Assembly (NCBI RefSeq): GCF_000025005.1
Contig: NC_013525.1
Coordinates: 248,001 to 312,000, forward strand
Direction of reading: 5' to 3'
Source of the DNA: Thermobaculum terrenum ATCC BAA-798
Lineage (GTDB): Bacteria; Chloroflexota; Chloroflexia; Thermobaculales; Thermobaculaceae
Length of the DNA: 64,000 nucleotides
Shown here: positions 42,193 to 51,494 of the stretch, in pieces
Numbering within the stretch: the stretch's first letter is position 1
Layout of the letters: the number at the start of each line of letters is the position of its first letter
Program-made: the position numbers and the translations under genes
Notes under the pieces: generated by a model
Told to the model about the DNA's origin: nothing
The model's database searches: none
What the model saw: the letters and a program-made list of their open reading frames with translations, nothing else

Positions 42193-43161
42193 TTGGAGAA
42201 GCAGCAAACACTCCCTCTAAGGCCATTGGGTAGTACAGGATTACAAGTTACGCCGATATGTGTGGGCTGTGCAGAGCTAGGCAACATGCCAGAGACTTTT
42301 GCCTATTCGGTAGAAGAAGAAATAGCCCTGCAAACTATTAGGGAAGCATTCAAAAGCCCAATAAATTTCATGGATACAGCTGCAGCCTATGGAGACGGTG
42401 AGAGCGAGCGGCGTATAGGTATCGTTATAAGAGAGATGGGCGGACTCCCACCAAACTACGTGCTGGCAACTAAGGCAGATCGTAACTTACAGACAGGTGA
42501 CTTTAGCGGAGAGCAGATCAAGAGATCTATAGAGAGAAGCCTAAATTTATTGGGGCTGGATAAACTCCAGCTCGTATACCTGCATGATCCTGAGCACTCT
42601 ACGTTCGAATACATAACATCGAAAGGCGGAGCTATTGATACCCTAGTGGCTTATAAAGACCAAGGGGTCATTGAACATATAGGCATCGCGGGCGGACCTA
42701 TTGACATGATGATACGTTACGTAGAGCTAGATGTGTTTGAGGCTGTAATAACTCACAATAGATATACCTTGATCAACAGAAGTGCTGAACCATTGATAGA
42801 CCTCGCCCATAAGAAGGGCTTGGCAGTTGTAAATGCAGCTCCCTATGGCAGCGGTATACTTGCCAAAGGGCCAGATGCCTATCCTAGATACGCCTACCAA
42901 GAAGCCCCTGACAAGATATTGAATAGAGTAAGAGTTATAGATGAAGTTTGTAAGAGATATGGCGTGCCGATAGCTGCTGTGGCTCTTCACTTCTCTCTAA
43001 GGGATCCAAGAATAACATCCACCATTGTTGGTATGAGCAAGCCTGAAAGAATTAGGCAAACTATAGACCTAGTAAACACTCATATACCTGCAGGGGTCTG
43101 GGAAGAACTTGAACCTCTAGATTATGATACAGAGGATCCTGAAGCAAACAGATGGAAGTGA
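42193..43161 (+). CDS. Aldo/keto reductase (L-fucose/D-threo-aldose dehydrogenase-like)
   Basis: 322 aa. TTG start at 42193 with ACGGAGG about 7 bp upstream; ATG 42188 is out of frame and stops at once. AKR features: FMDTAAAYGDGESERRIG (Asp and Tyr), LATKAD (Lys), LQLVYLHDPEHS (His) and a C-terminal STIVGMSKPERI. Most like the subgroup that oxidises L-fucose or D-threo-aldoses to the lactone, the first step of a non-phosphorylative route. The lactonase that would follow is not in the window. Confidence 0.85.
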   Translation: MEKQQTLPLRPLGSTGLQVTPICVGCAELGNMPETFAYSVEEEIALQTIREAFKSPINFMDTAAAYGDGESERRIGIVIREMGGLPPNYVLATKADRNLQTGDFSGEQIKRSIERSLNLLGLDKLQLVYLHDPEHSTFEYITSKGGAIDTLVAYKDQGVIEHIGIAGGPIDMMIRYVELDVFEAVITHNRYTLINRSAEPLIDLAHKKGLAVVNAAPYGSGILAKGPDAYPRYAYQEAPDKILNRVRVIDEVCKRYGVPIAAVALHFSLRDPRITSTIVGMSKPERIRQTIDLVNTHIPAGVWEELEPLDYDTEDPEANRWK

Positions 43162-43213
43162 TCCCATACAGGATACCTAAAGCTTGTAAATCAAACATCG
43201 AGAAAGGTGGAAT

Positions 43214-44053
43214 ATGATGAACAATCGGATATCCTGTCATCTCATTACCTGGGGGAACGATCTATTGACAGGCATGAAGGAGGCCTCAGAGTTAGGCTTC
43301 CAAGCTTGCGAGACTTTTACTCACCAAGCACTGGAATACGAAAACAGGGTAGAGGAATTTAGGGAACTTCTAGGATCTTATGATCTGGAGCTGTCGGCTC
43401 TGTATGGAGGTGGTAGATTCAGTGATCCCTCCAAAGAGGCAGAAGTCATTGCCTATAACACTCGAGTAGCGCAGTTTCTATCGAAGTTAGGCGTTGACCG
43501 CATTGTATTTGGCCCAGGAGGACCTAGGGAAGGCAAGACCAGCCTTGAAGGACTGAAGCAAATGGCAAAGACAATCAACGAAGCTGCCAAGAGAACGTAC
43601 GACTTAGGGGTGCTTGCATGCGTGCACCCACATTTAGGTACTGAGCTTCAGGATGAAGATGAGCTCGATGCCGTAATGGAGATGACAGACGACAGATACG
43701 TCTTCTTCTGCCCTGACACGGCTCACCTGACGGCTGCGGGTATGAATGCGGCAGAGATCATAAGAAGATACGGGAACAGGATGAGATACATGCATCTTAA
43801 GGACCTAACCCCCGAGAATCCTGATCCGAGCGTATTCACAGCTTTCTCTGGGACGGAAGCTTTGCCTATATTTTGTGAGCTAGGGCTCGGGACGATCGAT
43901 TTTGTTCCGATAATGCAGGCGCTACAAGACGTAGGATACGATGGATGGCTTACCGTGGAGATTGACCAGTCAACCAGTACTCCCTACCAAAGTCTGAAGC
44001 AGTGTCGAGACTTCGTGCAAGATAAACTTGGAATATCTATAAGGTACAGGTGA
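43214..44053 (+). CDS. Sugar phosphate isomerase/epimerase-like TIM barrel
   Basis: 279 aa AP-endonuclease-2/xylose isomerase-like barrel. Metal-binding pattern: LSALYGGGRF, CVHPHLGTEL, PDTAHLTAAG and MRYMHLKDLTP, with a final Glu in VEID. Relatives include IolE-type inosose dehydratases and various epimerases. It lies between the aldo/keto reductase and a Gfo/Idh/MocA gene, which suggests carbohydrate conversion. Exact reaction unknown. Confidence 0.82.
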   Translation: MMNNRISCHLITWGNDLLTGMKEASELGFQACETFTHQALEYENRVEEFRELLGSYDLELSALYGGGRFSDPSKEAEVIAYNTRVAQFLSKLGVDRIVFGPGGPREGKTSLEGLKQMAKTINEAAKRTYDLGVLACVHPHLGTELQDEDELDAVMEMTDDRYVFFCPDTAHLTAAGMNAAEIIRRYGNRMRYMHLKDLTPENPDPSVFTAFSGTEALPIFCELGLGTIDFVPIMQALQDVGYDGWLTVEIDQSTSTPYQSLKQCRDFVQDKLGISIRYR

Positions 44054-45096
44054 TCGATATGAGCTTCAAGATAGGCATAATAGGCTGCGGCAGGATCGTG
44101 GAGGAGGGGCATGCACCAGCACTAAGTAATATGAGGCATGTTGCTGAGGTGGTAGCCCTGGCGGATCCTAGCCCTGAGCGACGGGCAACTATAGAAAATG
44201 TCCTCAACTATAAAGTAAGTGGGCAATATAGCTCCTGGAAAGACCTACTAGAGAATACGCCAAATCTGGATGCAGTACTTATAGCCCTCCCGCATCACCT
44301 CCATGAACCGGCTATCACAGATGCAGCTAGATTTGGCGTGAATGTGATATCTGAGAAACCTTTGGCTGCCACATTGGAGGAGGTCGATCGTATAGGAGCA
44401 GTCATTAAGGAACATAACGTAAAGCTGGCAGTCATCCATAATTACACTTACAGCCGCCCCATGAGATATGCTCTAAGAGCAATTCAGGAAGGCCGTGTAG
44501 GAGAGGTATTTCTTGTGAGGAGTGAGGGTCTTGCCGGTAGTCACTACAAGGGCAAGGATCCTTCTAATCCCGACTGGAGAACGCAGTCCACAAGAGGTGG
44601 GGGCGGTGTGCTCCTGGACAATGGTTACCACAACATGTACGTAGCAGAAGCGGAAGCTCAAAGCCCAGTAATAAAGGTCTACGCAAGGGTCGGGCGTTAT
44701 GTACGAGAGCAAGATGTGGACGATCTTGCTGTAGTGATGCTCACCCATGAGAACGGCGCTACTACCGTAGTTGAAGTAGCTTGGGCGGTCAATGGAGGTG
44801 GAGCATTCGTACATGAAGTACATGGAAAGCTCGGTAGTATAAGATTCAAGATAGAAGCACCATTTGTCGAGATATATGAAAACAAGATAGGACAATGGCT
44901 GCCTCTAAGCTATGCCGACGATAACTTCCAAGAGGGTTTTCATGGTGTGCTACAAGATATATTCAACGCCTGGGCACAAGGCGAGGACGCTCCCACAAAT
45001 CTAGCCAAGGCAAGGCATAATCTAGCTATTCTCAGGGCTGCATATCTATCGGCTCAGCAGGGAACTGTCGTAGATCTCAAAGACGTAGAGCGCTAA
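44050..45096 (+). CDS. Gfo/Idh/MocA-family oxidoreductase
   Basis: 348 aa from GTG 44050 (start-stop overlap GTGA with the previous gene), or 345 aa from ATG 44059. Rossmann motif GIIGCGRIVEEGHAPAL at the N-terminus, catalytic Lys in EKPLA near residue 115 and the C-terminal GFO/IDH C-domain (GLAGSHYKGKDPSNPDWRTQSTRGGGGVLLDNGYHNMYVAEAEAQSP). NAD(P)-dependent sugar oxidoreductase. End of the plus-strand three-gene set, followed by a perfect palindrome. Confidence 0.87.
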   Translation: MIDMSFKIGIIGCGRIVEEGHAPALSNMRHVAEVVALADPSPERRATIENVLNYKVSGQYSSWKDLLENTPNLDAVLIALPHHLHEPAITDAARFGVNVISEKPLAATLEEVDRIGAVIKEHNVKLAVIHNYTYSRPMRYALRAIQEGRVGEVFLVRSEGLAGSHYKGKDPSNPDWRTQSTRGGGGVLLDNGYHNMYVAEAEAQSPVIKVYARVGRYVREQDVDDLAVVMLTHENGATTVVEVAWAVNGGGAFVHEVHGKLGSIRFKIEAPFVEIYENKIGQWLPLSYADDNFQEGFHGVLQDIFNAWAQGEDAPTNLAKARHNLAILRAAYLSAQQGTVVDLKDVER

Positions 45097-45105
45097 GACT
45101 TCTTT

Positions 45106-45143
45106 GATAGCTGGGACGTAAATATATTTACGTCCCAGCTATC
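45106..45143. terminator. Perfect 38-bp palindrome after the oxidoreductase
   Basis: The 19-bp half GATAGCTGGGACGTAAATA is followed directly by its exact reverse complement. In RNA it would be a stem of about 17 bp with a small loop. No T-run follows; a terminator or a protein-binding palindrome are both possible. The following 45144-45350 is A/T-rich and has only a weak promoter candidate. Confidence 0.65.
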
Positions 45144-45312
45144 ATGTACGTACTATAAGATTCGTTTCTTTCAAACTATTAACCTTGGTCATAAATCGAT
45201 TTATAATATTCCCCACGATTGTGCTGCATTTCGTAAGGTTTGCCATAATTAGCAGATAAGATATACAAAATTTATGTTAGATGATAAAATAACGGCCAAA
45301 ATTAGATACAAC

Positions 45313-45341
45313 TTGACACCTGGGACTATTAGGAATATGAA
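45313..45341 (+). promoter_or_regulatory. Possible promoter upstream of the efflux operon
   Basis: TTGACA at 45313-45318 and TATGAA at 45336-45341 are 17 bp apart. The start would fall near 45348, overlapping the ribosome-binding site of the adaptor gene, so the promoter may be an alternative or not be used. Confidence 0.35.
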
Positions 45342-45350
45342 AGGGGAGCT

Positions 45351-46496
45351 ATGTTCAAGCAAGCAGGAAAGAGCCTGAGGGTAGCTATTTATTTTATGGT
45401 GTTCTCCGTATTCTGTTTTGTTTTATCTGGATGTAGTGTTCCAGGAGTTGCACAAGTACCACCTACACCAACCCCACTACCTCCACAGCCAGAGGTCGAG
45501 AAGCCCATCTACACCGTCAAACGAGGTGATATAGTTGAGCTTCTTAGGCTTACTGGCAGGGTCTCAGCGGTAAACGAGAAGGATCTACAGTTTACGAAGT
45601 CGGGCAATGTTTTGAAAGTCAACGTCGAAGTAGGAGACAAAGTACGTAAGGGACAACTACTTGCGGAGTTGGACCAGTCGGACCTTGTTAAGCAACTGGA
45701 GCAAGCACAGCTTGAGTTGGATCAGGCAAACCTAGCGCTACAGCAATATCAAAATCAACACCAGACAGATGTGGCTCTGGCCGAGCTAGACCTCCAGGAG
45801 GCACAACTTAAGTTGGAGGCGGCTACGAGTGAGCTAGATAGAAAACTTGCTGAGATAGCTGTAAAGAGAGCACAAATCAAGCTAGATCAGATAAAGAAAG
45901 CTACCAATGAGGAGCTTCAAAAACAGGTAGCTCAAGCCAGGTTAAACTACGAAAGGATAAAAGACCAAATAGACGCCGGAAGGATCTATGCTCCTTTCAA
46001 CGGTGTTGTCGAGATCGTGAATATAAAGCCGGGAGATCCAGTGCAGCCATTCCAGTCAGTCATGACCATAATGGATCCTGGTGAGAAGGAGATACGAGTA
46101 GACAATACCACTAGCGCTGAGCTCTCTCAACTTAGTCCCCATCAGAAGGTACAGATAAGGTTTCTGCGCTATTCCGACAAAGTGGTAAGTGGCGAAATCA
46201 GAATGCTACCCACAGGTGATCAGGGCAGTGGTGGAGCAATACGTATAAGCTACAACCCAGATGGACTAGACGTAGATATCGGTGATATAGCAAATATCAC
46301 CGTCATATTACAACAGAAACGCAACGTACTATGGCTTCCTCCGCAGGCTATCAGGACATTCCAAGGTAGGCAGTTTGTGGTAGTGCAAGAAGGAGACCGT
46401 CAACGGAGAGTGGATGTGGAACTAGGTATACAAAGCCAGGATAAAGTTGAGATAACAAGTGGTCTGAAGGAAGGCCAAAAAGTGGTGGGACAATAG
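45351..46496 (+). CDS. HlyD/MacA-like efflux adaptor lipoprotein
   Basis: 381 aa. Signal peptide with lipobox LSGC (Cys near residue 28), Pro/Thr-rich linker, then the barrel-sandwich pattern (GRVSAVNEKDLQFTKSGNVLKVNVEVGDKVRKGQLLAELDQSDL), a long alpha-helical hairpin (about 115-200) and the second half-motif IYAPFNGVVEIVNIKPGDPVQ. Membrane fusion protein of an ABC or RND-type exporter. First gene of a four-gene set with an FtsX-type permease and two ATPases. Confidence 0.9.
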   Translation: MFKQAGKSLRVAIYFMVFSVFCFVLSGCSVPGVAQVPPTPTPLPPQPEVEKPIYTVKRGDIVELLRLTGRVSAVNEKDLQFTKSGNVLKVNVEVGDKVRKGQLLAELDQSDLVKQLEQAQLELDQANLALQQYQNQHQTDVALAELDLQEAQLKLEAATSELDRKLAEIAVKRAQIKLDQIKKATNEELQKQVAQARLNYERIKDQIDAGRIYAPFNGVVEIVNIKPGDPVQPFQSVMTIMDPGEKEIRVDNTTSAELSQLSPHQKVQIRFLRYSDKVVSGEIRMLPTGDQGSGGAIRISYNPDGLDVDIGDIANITVILQQKRNVLWLPPQAIRTFQGRQFVVVQEGDRQRRVDVELGIQSQDKVEITSGLKEGQKVVGQ

Positions 46497-46523
46497 AACT
46501 AACCCAAGAGGAGAGGGTTGTCC

Positions 46524-49415
46524 GTGTACTGGCTGCTTAACTTACTAGGTATCGTCAAGATAGCCTTCCTGAGACAAAAAAGTTATCTCGGGCTTGTGCT
46601 TGCTCTGCTTGCAGGGTTCATAGTTGCCATCACCCTAGTGGTAAGCATCCCTCTATACGCTGATGCGGTAGGCTATAGAATCCTGCGCACAGAGCTTCTG
46701 GAAGAACAGGAAGGTAACCTAAGACCCCCGTTCTCCTACATGTTCATGGCTGTAGCCTCAAACGAGCAAAGAGTGCCAATATCTGGATTCAGAAGCGCAG
46801 ATGAGTACTTTACTAAATACGGAGCCCGAGACTTGGGCTTGCCACCGCTAGTTTATGTGAGATACGTAACCACCGATAAGATACGCTTACTTGCACCTGA
46901 AGGTACCGCCTACAAAGAAGAGAAGGGCGAGGAGCAACTTGAGTGGGTAAGCGTGGGATTTGCCAGCGGCCTGGAAAAGAAGGTCAGGATCGTAGAGGGA
47001 AGATGGCCCAAGATCGCAAGTAACGATAGCAATAGCCCAGTAGAGGTTCTAGTACATGAAGGTTTGGCTGACAAGCTAGGCCTACATGTTGGCGAGAACT
47101 ACATAGTAATGGAAAAAGGCGTTGGAGATAATTTACTTAGGCTGCCCATAAAGATATCTGGTATCTGGGAGCCTATAGACCCTTCTGACTCATATTGGTT
47201 TATTCGTCCTCAGTCCCTGCAGGACGTGCTCATGGTTCCGGAGCAAACCTTTTCACAGAGGATACTTCGTACCCATCCAAACGACGGTATATACATGGCG
47301 CTGTGGTACTACGTACTGGATGGGACCTCAGTTCGTAGCAGACACGCTCAGGAGTTGATTGGCCGTATGCAAGGGGTAGAGCGTCACGCTGCGACCCTTC
47401 TGCCCGCAGTTGAGCTTAGAGTATCTCCAGAAGATGCCCTTACTGAGCAACATACACAAGTAAGGTTCCTTACGTTAAGCCTAATAGTATTCAGCATACC
47501 GATACTTGGGCTTATAGCCTATTTCATCATAATGATCACTAGTATGGCAGTACAGAGACAGCAAAACGAGATCGCGGTACTACGTAGTAGAGGTATCTCA
47601 AGGTCAGGCATATTAGGCATTTTCTTGTTGGAAAGCTTAGGGCTTGGAATACTGGCACTAGTTCTCGGGCTCGGCCTCGGACAGTACACAGCGCTAGCAA
47701 TGGGATGGACCAGATCTTTCCTCGACTTCATACCTAGGTACGATTTCCCTGTGGAGTTGTCTCCAGAGAGCATCAGGGCCGGTACTTGGGTCATGGTATT
47801 GACGCTGATAGCCAGCGTGGTTCCCGCAGTAGGTGCAGCAGGCCATACTATAATCTCGTACAAGAGAGAGCGCGCCAGGTCACTTGGAGCCCCGTTTTGG
47901 CAGAAGATATATCTGGATATTCTGTTGCTCATACCCGCCTGGTATGGATATCAACAGCTCAAGCAGAGGGGCACAATCTCTTTCTTAGGAGAAGGGTTAC
48001 CTTCTGATGATCCATTCAAGAATCCATTACTCATACTTACTCCCGTGCTCTGGCTTCTAGCATTAGGGCTCCTTAGCATGCGTATTCTACCGATTGTATT
48101 GGGGTTCATCGCGCAGCTTATCGGGAGGTTAAAAGGCATCTCCAGTGTTATGGCTCTTAGGTACCTGACACGTACCCCCAGGGCGTATTCCGGACCTGTC
48201 ATGCTTATAGTCCTGACTCTTAGCCTGGCTACTTTCACCGCCTCCATGGCTAAGACCCTAGATCGACATACTTACGATCGCGTCTACTACGATATAGGCG
48301 CCGATATGAGACTAGCAGATCTAGGACAGAGCACTGAGCCTTCCTCCGCAGGACCCGGGGGTGGATCATCACAACAACAGCCCGAACAGCAGGACGAAGG
48401 CACTCCCAAGTGGCTATTTCTGCCAGTGACTGAGTATCTGAAAGTACCTGGAGTCGAGAATGCCATGAGGGTAACGAGAAGCGATACGGAGGCAGTCGTT
48501 GGCAACTCACGTCAGCGTGGCACATTACTAGGCATAGATAGAATGGAATTTCCCAAGATAGCCTATTGGAGAGATGACTATGCCACTTATCCTCTGGGAT
48601 ATCTAATGAATGCATTAGGCACGTTCGAGGATGGGTTATTGGTTAGCCGAGACTTCATGCGAGAGCAAGGACTAAGCATAGGATCTAAGATCACACTTAA
48701 CCTCTGGGATGTAGAAGAGTCTAAGCCAGTCCCATTTACTATAGTGGGTGAGCTAAATTACTTCCCGACGCTTTATCCTGAGGACGGGCCATTCTTTGTA
48801 GGAAACATCGACTACATATTTCAAAGAGAAGGAGGGGAATTCCCCTATGAAGTATGGCTTAAGGTAAAGCCGGGTACCACCAAGGAACAGATCGAGCTAT
48901 CCACAACCAAGCTTGGATTCCGAAGTATAGTAACGGATGTAGCTCAGCCTGAGATAGAATCAGATCAAGGGAGGCCGGAGCGCCAAGGATTGTACGGATT
49001 ATTATCGGTAGGGTTCCTTGCCTCAGCAATACTTACAGGGCTTGGCTTTCTTTTCTACTCGATAGTATCCTTCAGGCGAAGGTTCGTAGAGCTAGGGACC
49101 CTCAGAGCTATAGGGCTATCGACTGGTCAGATGGCTGCGATGCTAGCCTGCGAGCAGCTCATTATCATAGGACTTAGTGTAGTTATAGGAACTGTCCTGG
49201 GAGTGCTTGTCAGCGATATGTTCATACCGTTCTTACAGGTGAGTACCGGGGAACATCCACAAACTCCACCGTTTCTGGTGCTTATAGCTTGGGACAGACT
49301 GATGCTTATCTATCTTATATTTGCTGTGCTGCTTGGTCTAGCGCTGGTCATGCTGGCAATGCTGCTACTTAGAATGAAGATCTTCCAGGCAGTGAAGCTA
49401 GGGGAGTCGGTATGA
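46524..49415 (+). CDS. Large FtsX/MacB-type ABC permease
   Basis: 963 aa from GTG 46524, preceded by GAGAGG; TTG 46518 is possible. Two FtsX modules are seen: TM near residues 15-40 and three TMs at about 320-430 with IAVLRSRGISRSGI, then TM segments near 470-540 and a final set near 830-960 (LGFLFYSIVSFRRRFVELGTLRAIGLS). A low-complexity linker (SSAGPGGGSSQQQPEQQDEG) lies in the second external part. It would couple ATP use to export or mechanical work at the membrane. It overlaps the first ATPase gene by 4 bp. Confidence 0.87.
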   Translation: MYWLLNLLGIVKIAFLRQKSYLGLVLALLAGFIVAITLVVSIPLYADAVGYRILRTELLEEQEGNLRPPFSYMFMAVASNEQRVPISGFRSADEYFTKYGARDLGLPPLVYVRYVTTDKIRLLAPEGTAYKEEKGEEQLEWVSVGFASGLEKKVRIVEGRWPKIASNDSNSPVEVLVHEGLADKLGLHVGENYIVMEKGVGDNLLRLPIKISGIWEPIDPSDSYWFIRPQSLQDVLMVPEQTFSQRILRTHPNDGIYMALWYYVLDGTSVRSRHAQELIGRMQGVERHAATLLPAVELRVSPEDALTEQHTQVRFLTLSLIVFSIPILGLIAYFIIMITSMAVQRQQNEIAVLRSRGISRSGILGIFLLESLGLGILALVLGLGLGQYTALAMGWTRSFLDFIPRYDFPVELSPESIRAGTWVMVLTLIASVVPAVGAAGHTIISYKRERARSLGAPFWQKIYLDILLLIPAWYGYQQLKQRGTISFLGEGLPSDDPFKNPLLILTPVLWLLALGLLSMRILPIVLGFIAQLIGRLKGISSVMALRYLTRTPRAYSGPVMLIVLTLSLATFTASMAKTLDRHTYDRVYYDIGADMRLADLGQSTEPSSAGPGGGSSQQQPEQQDEGTPKWLFLPVTEYLKVPGVENAMRVTRSDTEAVVGNSRQRGTLLGIDRMEFPKIAYWRDDYATYPLGYLMNALGTFEDGLLVSRDFMREQGLSIGSKITLNLWDVEESKPVPFTIVGELNYFPTLYPEDGPFFVGNIDYIFQREGGEFPYEVWLKVKPGTTKEQIELSTTKLGFRSIVTDVAQPEIESDQGRPERQGLYGLLSVGFLASAILTGLGFLFYSIVSFRRRFVELGTLRAIGLSTGQMAAMLACEQLIIIGLSVVIGTVLGVLVSDMFIPFLQVSTGEHPQTPPFLVLIAWDRLMLIYLIFAVLLGLALVMLAMLLLRMKIFQAVKLGESV

Positions 49416-50416
49416 GTGAGCCAATTATAATATGCGAAAACTTAGTCAAGATCTATAAGCTAGCACAGGTTGAGGTCCTAGCCCTACAAGGATTAGATCT
49501 AACTGTCGAGCGAGGCGAGGTCATGGCACTTGTCGGCCCCTCGGGTTCGGGGAAGACATCCCTCATGAACGTTATTGGTGGACTCGACAGACCTACCGCT
49601 GGCCGGGTGGTGGTGGCTGGACAGGAGCTGCTAAAGCTTAGCGACAGGCAGCTGAATCACTACAGAAGACACGTGGTGGGGTTCGTATGGCAGCAGGTAG
49701 CTAGAAACTTGGTGCCTTATTTGAACGCAGAACAAAACGTGGAGTTGCCCATGCTAATGGCAGGCATCAAGCCAGCGGAGAGAAAGGCTTGGGCTAATGA
49801 GCTCCTTGAGGTAGTGGGGCTTGGAAATCGCAAGAAGCATAAGCTGGCGCAGCTGTCTGGAGGTGAGCAACAAAGGGTAGCGATAGCGGTTGCTCTAGCC
49901 AACAAGCCCCAATTACTATTGGCTGACGAGCCCACAGGAGAGCTGGACTCAGCTACGGCCAAGACTATATTCGATATCTTCCATAAGTTGAATGAAATGT
50001 ATGGGATAACAGTTGTAATAGTATCCCACGACCCCCAGATTTCACGCCACGTATCTCGTACTGTAGCAATAAGAGATGGCAAGACTAGTACCGAGACTCT
50101 AAGACAAGTAGTCGAAACAGAGAAAGAGGATGAGGCTAAGGAAGAACAGCATCATTTCATAGAGTACACCGTCTTAGATCCCGCAGGGAGATTGCAAGTA
50201 CCAGAGGAGTATAGAGAGCTATATCGTATCGGGAGAAGAGTGATACTTGAGACCCTACCAGACGGTATAGTTATCCGGCCCGTGCCAGGAGAAGAAGTTA
50301 CTACGGTTCAGCCTCTGGTAGATGAAGATGAACCACCGCCTAAGAAGCAGAACTTAGTATCACGTATAAGAAAATTCCTACCGATGGGAAGTAAAGGAGA
50401 GAGTGAACAGAAATGA
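49412..50416 (+). CDS. ABC ATPase (MacB/LolD-type) with C-terminal AbrB-like domain
   Basis: 334 aa. The ATPase domain (about 1-228) has Walker A GPSGSGKTS (42-50), signature LSGGEQQRV (148-156), Walker B LLLADEPTGELD and the SHDPQ switch. After an acidic linker (236-248) comes an AbrB/SpoVT-like swapped-hairpin pattern (about 249-291, EYTVLDPAGRLQVPEEYRELYRIGRRVILETLPDGIVIRP), and then a Lys/Arg-rich tail. This appended DNA-binding-like module is not part of the usual LolD/MacB ATPase. Fold assignment is by pattern only. Confidence 0.82.
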   Translation: MSEPIIICENLVKIYKLAQVEVLALQGLDLTVERGEVMALVGPSGSGKTSLMNVIGGLDRPTAGRVVVAGQELLKLSDRQLNHYRRHVVGFVWQQVARNLVPYLNAEQNVELPMLMAGIKPAERKAWANELLEVVGLGNRKKHKLAQLSGGEQQRVAIAVALANKPQLLLADEPTGELDSATAKTIFDIFHKLNEMYGITVVIVSHDPQISRHVSRTVAIRDGKTSTETLRQVVETEKEDEAKEEQHHFIEYTVLDPAGRLQVPEEYRELYRIGRRVILETLPDGIVIRPVPGEEVTTVQPLVDEDEPPPKKQNLVSRIRKFLPMGSKGESEQK

Positions 50417-51171
50417 GGCCCGAATCAAGTTCCCAGACACACCCTGATAGCTGGTTATTGGACAAGGATGGGTTTAAACAGCCTGCCATACAGGTTGTAG
50501 ACGTGGTTCGGAAATATAAGGTAGGCAGCGAAGAGGTGCAAGCTCTCAGGGGAATAAATTTGACTGTGCCTGAAGGACAGTTCGTGGCTCTGATGGGACG
50601 CTCGGGCTCAGGGAAAACAACATTGCTCAACATCATAGGGGGGCTAGATAGACCTACAACTGGAGAGGTATTTATATCAGGACAATCCCTTAGCAACCTC
50701 TCTGAAGGCGAGTTAACTAAGTTGAGGCGTAGCCAATTTGGTTTCGTATTTCAGTCATTTGCGCTTATACCGATACTGTCTGCTGCTGAGAACGTAGAAC
50801 TCCCCCTAAGGATAGCCGGCAAGTATAGCCTTAGAGAGCGTAAGCAGCGAGTGATGGAAGCCCTATCTCTTGTAGGGCTGGCTAAGTGGGCTGAGCACAG
50901 GCCATACGAGATGTCTGGAGGCCAGCAGCAAAGAGTTGCTATAGCTAGGGCTTTAGTCACGAGACCTAAGATACTGATTGCTGATGAGCCAACGGGAGAG
51001 CTGGATAGTAAAACTGGACAGATGGTCCTAAACCTTCTTAGAAAGGTTGTGGATGAATCGAAAGTGACGTTAGTAATGGCAACTCACGATCCAGCGGTAG
51101 AAGAGTATGCTGATGTACTCTATAGAATGCAGGACGGACAGATAATAGACACCCTCATAAAGACTATGTGA
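50413..51171 (+). CDS. Second ABC ATPase of the MacAB-like exporter
   Basis: 252 aa. Walker A GRSGSGKTT (near residue 61), signature MSGGQQQRV, Walker B ILIADEPTGELD and THDPA. It overlaps the AbrB-tailed ATPase gene by 4 bp. With only one permease gene in the set, the two ATPases may form a heterodimer or serve different states. LolD/MacB-type family. Confidence 0.9.
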   Translation: MRPESSSQTHPDSWLLDKDGFKQPAIQVVDVVRKYKVGSEEVQALRGINLTVPEGQFVALMGRSGSGKTTLLNIIGGLDRPTTGEVFISGQSLSNLSEGELTKLRRSQFGFVFQSFALIPILSAAENVELPLRIAGKYSLRERKQRVMEALSLVGLAKWAEHRPYEMSGGQQQRVAIARALVTRPKILIADEPTGELDSKTGQMVLNLLRKVVDESKVTLVMATHDPAVEEYADVLYRMQDGQIIDTLIKTM

Positions 51172-51248
51172 GCGCTTCATCGATAGGTTATTATTACTAT
51201 TGCCTATTCACAACTAGGACAACCATATAACTCATAGGAGACCATACG

Positions 51249-51494
51249 GTGACACAAGAGTTTTTTAGTCACGGCATGAGCGTTGAAGTCCTCCAGATCC
51301 ATAACCCTCTTGCAGAAGATGAGGACGATCTGATAGTCCAGGGGTACGTAGTTGACCACAATGAGATAGGGCTCCTACTGGATGGAGTCGAGGGTGAAGA
51401 TGGAGGCCAGATATTCATTCCATGGTCTAACATAGCTCAAGTCATAACAATAGAGTTCGAAGAAGAATCCGGAGAAGAGGAAATTCTTCCCTAA
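51249..51494 (+). CDS. Hypothetical small acidic protein
   Basis: 81 aa, GTG start with AGGAG 8 bp upstream. Very acidic (many Asp/Glu), with a central hydrophobic pattern LIVQGYVVDHNEIGLLLDGVEGEDGGQIFIPWSNIAQVITIEFEEE that looks like a small beta-barrel. No family recognised. It overlaps the end of the convergent cupredoxin gene by 4 bp. Confidence 0.6.
   Translation: MTQEFFSHGMSVEVLQIHNPLAEDEDDLIVQGYVVDHNEIGLLLDGVEGEDGGQIFIPWSNIAQVITIEFEEESGEEEILP

Noticed and set aside
47519-48615. Three minus-strand frames inside the FtsX-type permease
   Set aside because: Overlap a well-supported 963-aa gene and show no recognisable domain.
51181-51215. ATAGG...CCTAT stem after the second ABC ATPase gene
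   Set aside because: Only five paired bases with mismatches; not clear enough to call a terminator.
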